Assembly (NCBI GenBank): GCA_012520835.1
Contig: JAAYNN010000001.1
Location: 1 to 35,103, forward strand
Length of the DNA: 35,103 nt
Source of the DNA: Dehalococcoidales bacterium
Lineage (GTDB): Bacteria; Chloroflexota; Dehalococcoidia; Dehalococcoidales; UBA5627
Direction of reading: 5' to 3'
The notes beneath the pieces were generated by a model. The model was not told the DNA's origin and ran no database searches. It was given only the letters and a program-made list of their open reading frames with translations. The first letter of the stretch is position 1. The number at the start of each line of letters is the position of its first letter. The position numbers were made by a program, and so were the translations under genes. Below are positions 30,680 to 35,103 of this stretch, piece after piece.

Positions 30680-31327
30680 ATGCAGCAATATTACTGGAAC
30701 GTGCAGAAGAAAATACTGGTACAGAGGGATATCATCCGCTCTTTATTGAAAGATCCTAAAGTAATCGGTGATTATTATGAAGCGATTATCATGGAAGGTG
30801 TTCGCGAGAGCATCTCGCAGTATTTTTCGGCCCGGCGCGGAGTCATCATTTCCGCCGATGGCCAGAGCAGTCGTGAGTGTGATATCATAGTTTACAGCGC
30901 CGCCGAATACGGCCCGCTGTTTTTATCCGGTGATATTGTTGTCATCAATCCTGAGGCTGTCAGGTGTGTTATACAGGTCAAGGGAACTCTTAACCGCGAG
31001 AATCTTAACGAAGCAATAAAAAATCTCAATTCGGTCAACAGGTTGAGACCGGGCATCTGGAAAATTATCATCGGTTACAATACCGGGTTGCTTTATAACG
31101 ACCTGATAAAGGTTTGTGCCGAATCGCGCTGCGTCAACGGTGTTTTCGTCCTGTCAACTACCAATAAACATGAGAAAGAGGATATCGACTCGCAAATGCA
31201 GAATTTTGTCGAGCTGTTAAAAATGATTACCGCTCCCGCCATGTATCAGACCAAGGATGCCGGTGATTATGTGGCTTTAAAAGTGTCAGGGGAAGGCAGA
31301 ATTCAAGGAGTGCCTTTCCCTGATTAA
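30680..31327 (+). CDS. DUF6602-like protein with a possible PD-(D/E)XK nuclease fold
   Basis: The 215-residue cytoplasmic protein starts at ATG 30680 (TGGAGGC at 30668-30674). The longer frame to 30635 would begin inside the promoter. Residues about 15-120 show an alpha/beta core: a helix with YYEAIIMEGVRESI, then RRGVIISADGQSSRECDIIVY, a strand with VRCVIQVKG and the helix following it. An Asp in a D-I-I-V-Y strand followed by Q-V-K resembles the D...(E/Q)xK core of PD-(D/E)XK nucleases. It also resembles DUF6602 proteins. No methylase or specificity gene is nearby. Function is unknown; the nuclease idea is an inference from spacing and pattern only. Confidence 0.6.
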   Translation: MQQYYWNVQKKILVQRDIIRSLLKDPKVIGDYYEAIIMEGVRESISQYFSARRGVIISADGQSSRECDIIVYSAAEYGPLFLSGDIVVINPEAVRCVIQVKGTLNRENLNEAIKNLNSVNRLRPGIWKIIIGYNTGLLYNDLIKVCAESRCVNGVFVLSTTNKHEKEDIDSQMQNFVELLKMITAPAMYQTKDAGDYVALKVSGEGRIQGVPFPD

Positions 31328-31344
31328 TATTGCTTGATATCGGT

Positions 31345-32340
31345 TTATTCTTCTGGTTCGTTGCCGGCTTCCGATTCCAGTGCTTCCACGTCGGATTCTG
31401 GAACTTCATATATGAAGTCGGGATCGTTTTCTTCGTAGTAATCGAGCTGGGCATCCAGTACTTTCTTAACCTGCTCGTCTTTTACCACTTCACTCGTGAA
31501 CTCTTTTTTACTGTTCAGTGCCATCAGGTATAAATAGCCGCCTTCCAGCAGATTATAGACCACATAGGGCAGGCACATTCCGCTCAGGTTCATCTCGTTA
31601 AAGCTTTCGTGATAGAAGGGGAGATACTGGAAATTTTCCGGCAGCATTAAAATCAGTTCCTGCTTTACGCTATCAGGGTTGTCAGGGTCGCAGTACTCGG
31701 GAGGAGTAACTGCAACTTGGCAGGAACAAACCAGCGGGCGGATATCGTAAATCATACAGGCATTTTCTTTTAAGAACGGGCAGGGAATTTTGAATTTGGC
31801 ATATTGTGCACCCAGTTCCTCAACCCTGCGTTGCTTCTCTTCCTCAAATCCGGAATCGAACATTTCGGAATAAGCCTGATGAAATTCATCCAGGAAACCT
31901 TTATGTTCATCCATTCTGTTTTTCCAGTCATTGTAGTTGCGTATGAATGAAGACATTTTGCTTTCATGATTATAAAGATAATGGACTATCGCTTCGCATT
32001 CCTGCAGTGAAGAGGTTATCAACTGCGAACAACACATGGTGCAGCCACGGTGGCAGGAAATCGTTTTGCCGCCTGAATTGGCTTCTTCCAGCTGCCCTTG
32101 GTAGATTTTCTCGTTAATATCTTTTAACTGTTCCTGCTGATCGAGGCAAAATTTTTCCCGGATTTTGCCGAAATCACCCAGGTAAGCGATTTCTTTGTTC
32201 ACTTTAAAAGGATCAAAGTTCTTTTTATCGAATTTTACCTCTTCCTTTGTTTCCTGTTTTGCATAACAGCAATTCTTATATTTTTTATCGCTGCCGCAAC
32301 TGCACAATTCATTTCTGCCGATAGTAGTTTTTCGTTTCAT
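31345..32340 (-). CDS. SEC-C motif plus YkgJ-type cysteine-cluster protein
   Basis: The 331-residue protein begins with a SEC-C zinc motif, GRNELCSCGSDKKYKNCC (C13, C15, C24, C25). A YkgJ-like domain follows with CHRGCTMCC (C96, C100, C103, C104) and later CPFLKENACMIYDIRPLVC and CSCQVAVTPPEYC. The YkgJ family (CxxCxxCC) is predicted to bind a zinc or iron-sulfur cluster, but its reaction is unknown. The C-terminal 40 residues are very acidic. ATG 32340 is preceded by AGAGAGG. The gene is 39 bases after serS and could be part of the lysS-serS transcript. Confidence 0.8.
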   Translation of the reverse strand: MKRKTTIGRNELCSCGSDKKYKNCCYAKQETKEEVKFDKKNFDPFKVNKEIAYLGDFGKIREKFCLDQQEQLKDINEKIYQGQLEEANSGGKTISCHRGCTMCCSQLITSSLQECEAIVHYLYNHESKMSSFIRNYNDWKNRMDEHKGFLDEFHQAYSEMFDSGFEEEKQRRVEELGAQYAKFKIPCPFLKENACMIYDIRPLVCSCQVAVTPPEYCDPDNPDSVKQELILMLPENFQYLPFYHESFNEMNLSGMCLPYVVYNLLEGGYLYLMALNSKKEFTSEVVKDEQVKKVLDAQLDYYEENDPDFIYEVPESDVEALESEAGNEPEE

Positions 32341-32379
32341 TACGCCTCTCTTTTATTAGAATATTCTTAATATCTGACA

Positions 32380-33621
32380 CTATTTTATTACTTTAACTTC
32401 CATGTAGGGCTGCAATACATCGGGGACGGCGATGCTGCCGTCGGATTGCTGATAATTTTCCATAACGGCTATAACCACCCTGGGAAGAGCCAGTCCGGAG
32501 CCGTTTAATGTATGAACATACTGCGGTTTACTGTCCGCAGACGGACGGTAGCGTATGTTTGCCCGCCTGGCCTGGAAATCGCCGCAGTTGGAGCATGAAC
32601 TGACTTCCAGCCATTCCTCGCAGCCAGGGGCCCACATTTCGATATCATAGGTTTTTGTGGAGGCAAAGCTGATATCTGCGGTACACAACTTCTTGATGCG
32701 GTAGGGTATGTCAAGCTTGCGGCAGATATCCACCGCATTATCCACCATCTTTTCCAGTTCTTCGTTCGAGTTTTGCGGTTCGGTGAATTTGTACATCTCC
32801 ACCTTGTCGAACTGGTGTCCCCGCTTTATGCCGCGGGTATCTTTTCCGGCTGACATCTTTTCACGCCGGAAGCAGGCGGTATAGGCAACATAGTGTATTG
32901 GTAAAACACCGGGCGGTATAATTTCGTCACGGTGCATATTGGTTAAAGGCACCTCGGCAGTCGGAACCAGCCATAAGTCATCTTCGATGTCGCGGTAAAG
33001 GTTATCGGCGAACTTGGGCAGGTTGCTGGAGCCGATTAAGCACTCTCTTTTCACCATATATGGCAGGTAGGCTTCCTGATAGCCGTGTTCTTCGGTGTGC
33101 AGATTAAGCATGAAGTTGATAAGCGACCTTTGCAGGCGTGAGCCCAACCCTTTTAAAACATAGAAACGTGTACCGGATAATCTGACGCCTCTCTCGAAAT
33201 CGATTATTCCCAGCCTCTCGCCCAGTTCCCAGTGAGGAGCCGGAAGGAAATCGAATTTACGCATCTCACCGCAGGTGTTGATGACAACATTGTCATCTTC
33301 GCTTTCTCCGATGGGAACCGATTCCTGCGGAATATTGGGGATGCGTAAAAGCAGGTCATCCAGGCGGCTGTCGATATCCCTCAGTTCGTCTTCGATGGTT
33401 TTAATCTGGTCGCGCAGTTCGCGCCCTCTCTCTGCCGATTCGGCACCCTGGTTCCTTGCCAGATCCTTGCGCTCGCATCTCAATTCTTCGACACGCGCCA
33501 TCTTCTGCCTTTTGGCCTTATCGAGTTCAATAATTTCACCTATCGGAGCATCATCATGCCGCACGGCGATTGCCCGGCGTACCAGTTCGGTATTTTCCCT
33601 GATAAATTTAAGATCTAACAT
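32380..33621 (-). CDS. serS: Seryl-tRNA synthetase
   Basis: This class II synthetase charges serine tRNAs, one of which lies 1.8 kb away. The 413-residue protein has an N-terminal antiparallel coiled coil (about 25-105) that contacts the long variable arm. The serine-binding TAEVPLTN, motif 2 FRREKMSAGKDTRG, EVSSCSNCGDFQARR and motif 3 HTLNGSGLALPR are all intact. ATG 33621 has AAAGGAA upstream and starts seven bases after the lysS stop, so the two synthetases are probably co-transcribed. Confidence 0.97.
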   Translation of the reverse strand: MLDLKFIRENTELVRRAIAVRHDDAPIGEIIELDKAKRQKMARVEELRCERKDLARNQGAESAERGRELRDQIKTIEDELRDIDSRLDDLLLRIPNIPQESVPIGESEDDNVVINTCGEMRKFDFLPAPHWELGERLGIIDFERGVRLSGTRFYVLKGLGSRLQRSLINFMLNLHTEEHGYQEAYLPYMVKRECLIGSSNLPKFADNLYRDIEDDLWLVPTAEVPLTNMHRDEIIPPGVLPIHYVAYTACFRREKMSAGKDTRGIKRGHQFDKVEMYKFTEPQNSNEELEKMVDNAVDICRKLDIPYRIKKLCTADISFASTKTYDIEMWAPGCEEWLEVSSCSNCGDFQARRANIRYRPSADSKPQYVHTLNGSGLALPRVVIAVMENYQQSDGSIAVPDVLQPYMEVKVIK

Positions 33622-33628
33622 ATTTTTA

Positions 33629-35103
33629 TTATTCCTTTTCCCGGAGCTGCGGGAACAGAATGACTTCGCGAATCGACTGCTGGTTGGTTAAAAGCATTAC
33701 CAGTCTGTCGATGCCGACTCCCAGACCGCCGGTAGGCGGCATGCCGTAAGCCATAGCCGTCAGGAAATCTTCGTCGATGACTTCCTGTTCCTCATCCTTG
33801 CCCTGATTCCTCTGCTGGTTAACGAATCTCTGCCTCTGGTCGATGGGATCATTCAACTCCGAAAAAGCATTGGCAAGTTCCATACCGCAGACATAAGCCT
33901 CGAATCTCTCTACTATATTATCATATCCGGGCTTCTTTTTGGCAAGTGGTGACATATCCAGTGGATAGTCATACAATATGGTCGGTTGGACCAGGTGCGG
34001 TTCCACAAAGGTGGATAACAGTTCGTCGATCAATCTCCCCCTGTCTTTATTGGGGTCGACTTCCATATTCAGTTTTAACATTTCGTTCCTGAGCGAAATC
34101 ACATCGGGAAATTGCATAAAATCGATGCCGCTGTGCTTTAAAATCGTTTCCCTCAGGTCGAGCCTTTGCCACGGCGGAGTGAAATCGATGATATTTTCAC
34201 CGTATTTGAATTTAAAGTCACCCGATATTTCGTTAATAACGAAAGCAACCATGTCCTCCAGCATATCCATTACGTCCCTGTAATCGACATAAGCCTGATA
34301 GGTCTCAAGCATGGTAAATTCGGGATTATGCTTGATGGAAAGTCCCTCATTACGAAAAATCCTTCCCAGTTCGTATACCTTGTCGAAGCCTCCGATAATC
34401 AGTCTTTTCAGGTGCAGTTCCAGCGCGATGCGCAGATAAAAGTCGCAATCCAGCGAGTGATGATGCGTAATAAACGGCCTGGCGAGGGCTCCTCCGGCAG
34501 AAGGTTGCAGCACCGGCGTTTCCACTTCCAAAAATCCCTTGCTGTTCAAATAATTACGGATGGCGGAGATAATGCGGCTGCGCATCCTGAAAGTATCCTT
34601 GACTTCCCGATTGCTGATAAGGTCAAGGTATCTCTGGCGATACCGGGAATCTACATCCTGAAGCCCGTGGTATTTTTCGGGCAGCGGCAGCAGCGCTTTG
34701 GAAAGCAGGGAGAACTGTTTTACATGTACGGTAGGCTCACCTGTCCTGGTGCGCATTAAGCCGCCGCTAATTCCGATGAAATCTCCAATGTCCAGGTCTT
34801 TAAACAGCTCGGCGGCCGCCTCATTCTCCAGAATGCTGCCGGTAAATATCAACTGTATTTTGCCGGAACCATCCTGTATATCGAAAAAGGAACTCTTACC
34901 CATCTTGCGTATCGCCATGATACGCCCGGCAAGGCTGACCTGCTCCGCTTCGGTTTTTCCGGCTTCTTCATTTTTCTGCAGCAGTTGTCTGGCTTCTTCG
35001 GTGGTATGCGTGCACCGGTAACTGCGCGGATAGGGATCGATGCCGCGGTTTCTGATTTTTTCCAGTTTATCCAGCCTTTGCTGGGTCAATTCGTCTAATC
35101 TCG
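33629..35103 (-). CDS. lysS: Lysyl-tRNA synthetase, class II (5' end outside window)
   Basis: The N-terminal OB-fold anticodon domain (VSLAGRIMAIRKMGKSSFF) is followed by the class II core. Motif 2 is YELGRIFRNEGLSIKHNPEF and motif 3 GGLGVGIDRLVMLLT. The first available start (TTG 35089) is probably not real. The frame stays open to the window edge and encodes RLDELTQQRLDKL, which aligns with the helical start of LysRS proteins. The true start is therefore just beyond 35103. It is upstream of serS in the same direction. Confidence 0.95.
   Translation of the reverse strand, partial: RLDELTQQRLDKLEKIRNRGIDPYPRSYRCTHTTEEARQLLQKNEEAGKTEAEQVSLAGRIMAIRKMGKSSFFDIQDGSGKIQLIFTGSILENEAAAELFKDLDIGDFIGISGGLMRTRTGEPTVHVKQFSLLSKALLPLPEKYHGLQDVDSRYRQRYLDLISNREVKDTFRMRSRIISAIRNYLNSKGFLEVETPVLQPSAGGALARPFITHHHSLDCDFYLRIALELHLKRLIIGGFDKVYELGRIFRNEGLSIKHNPEFTMLETYQAYVDYRDVMDMLEDMVAFVINEISGDFKFKYGENIIDFTPPWQRLDLRETILKHSGIDFMQFPDVISLRNEMLKLNMEVDPNKDRGRLIDELLSTFVEPHLVQPTILYDYPLDMSPLAKKKPGYDNIVERFEAYVCGMELANAFSELNDPIDQRQRFVNQQRNQGKDEEQEVIDEDFLTAMAYGMPPTGGLGVGIDRLVMLLTNQQSIREVILFPQLREKE

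Overview
The window looks like a stretch of bacterial chromosome from the Chloroflexota, most likely class Dehalococcoidia. That placement is an inference from several features: the gene order (rplI-dnaB-dnaD-like-dnaC-like; dgt-dnaG-rpoD; a complete atp operon close to rpsP-khpA, nfi and prfB; lysS-serS), the protein styles (a DnaG zinc finger with a C-x3-C second half, AtpZ/AtpI-type AtpI) and a moderate GC content. Almost everything is core housekeeping DNA. No phage, insertion sequence or CRISPR array was seen.

Layout. 1-3673 (minus strand) holds a replication block: trxB, then rplI, dnaB, a DnaD-domain protein and the start of a DnaC/DnaI-like ATPase cut by the window edge. uvrA (plus) is divergent from trxB behind an extended -10 promoter. 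An HD-domain hydrolase (plus) runs tail-to-tail into an SbcC/Rad50-type ATPase (minus); their stop codons overlap. 10117-10635 has no recognised gene. It holds a possible 53-residue membrane peptide, composite palindromic repeats and the rpoD terminator. 10636-17404 (minus) is ppsA-dgt-dnaG-rpoD, with ppsA/dgt and dnaG/rpoD overlapping. A DUF151 nuclease-like gene (plus) precedes the complete F1Fo ATP synthase operon atpI-B-E-F-H-A-G-D-C, which ends in a strong terminator. khpA and rpsP (minus) are divergent from nfi (plus). Then come prfB, a secreted metallopeptidase and an extracellular solute-binding protein in tandem. A tRNA-Ser(UGA), a DUF6602-like protein, a SEC-C/YkgJ cysteine-cluster protein, serS and lysS (5' end outside the window) complete the region.

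The most striking observation is prfB. It carries the classical +1 programmed frameshift at CUU-UGA-C, and in addition an in-frame UAG at codon 277, where RF2 proteins normally have a glutamine in the Ser-Gln-x-Lys-Asn segment. The reading frame and the RF2 sequence continue normally after it. Other points of interest are: nfi, predicted to be leaderless and sharing a palindromic -35 hexamer with an rpsP promoter; a composite intergenic repeat present twice with identical internal spacing; a related repeat fragment lodged in the loop of the rpoD terminator; and a long overlap that hides the start of the dnaC-like gene.

All functional calls come from reading motifs by eye, without database searches.
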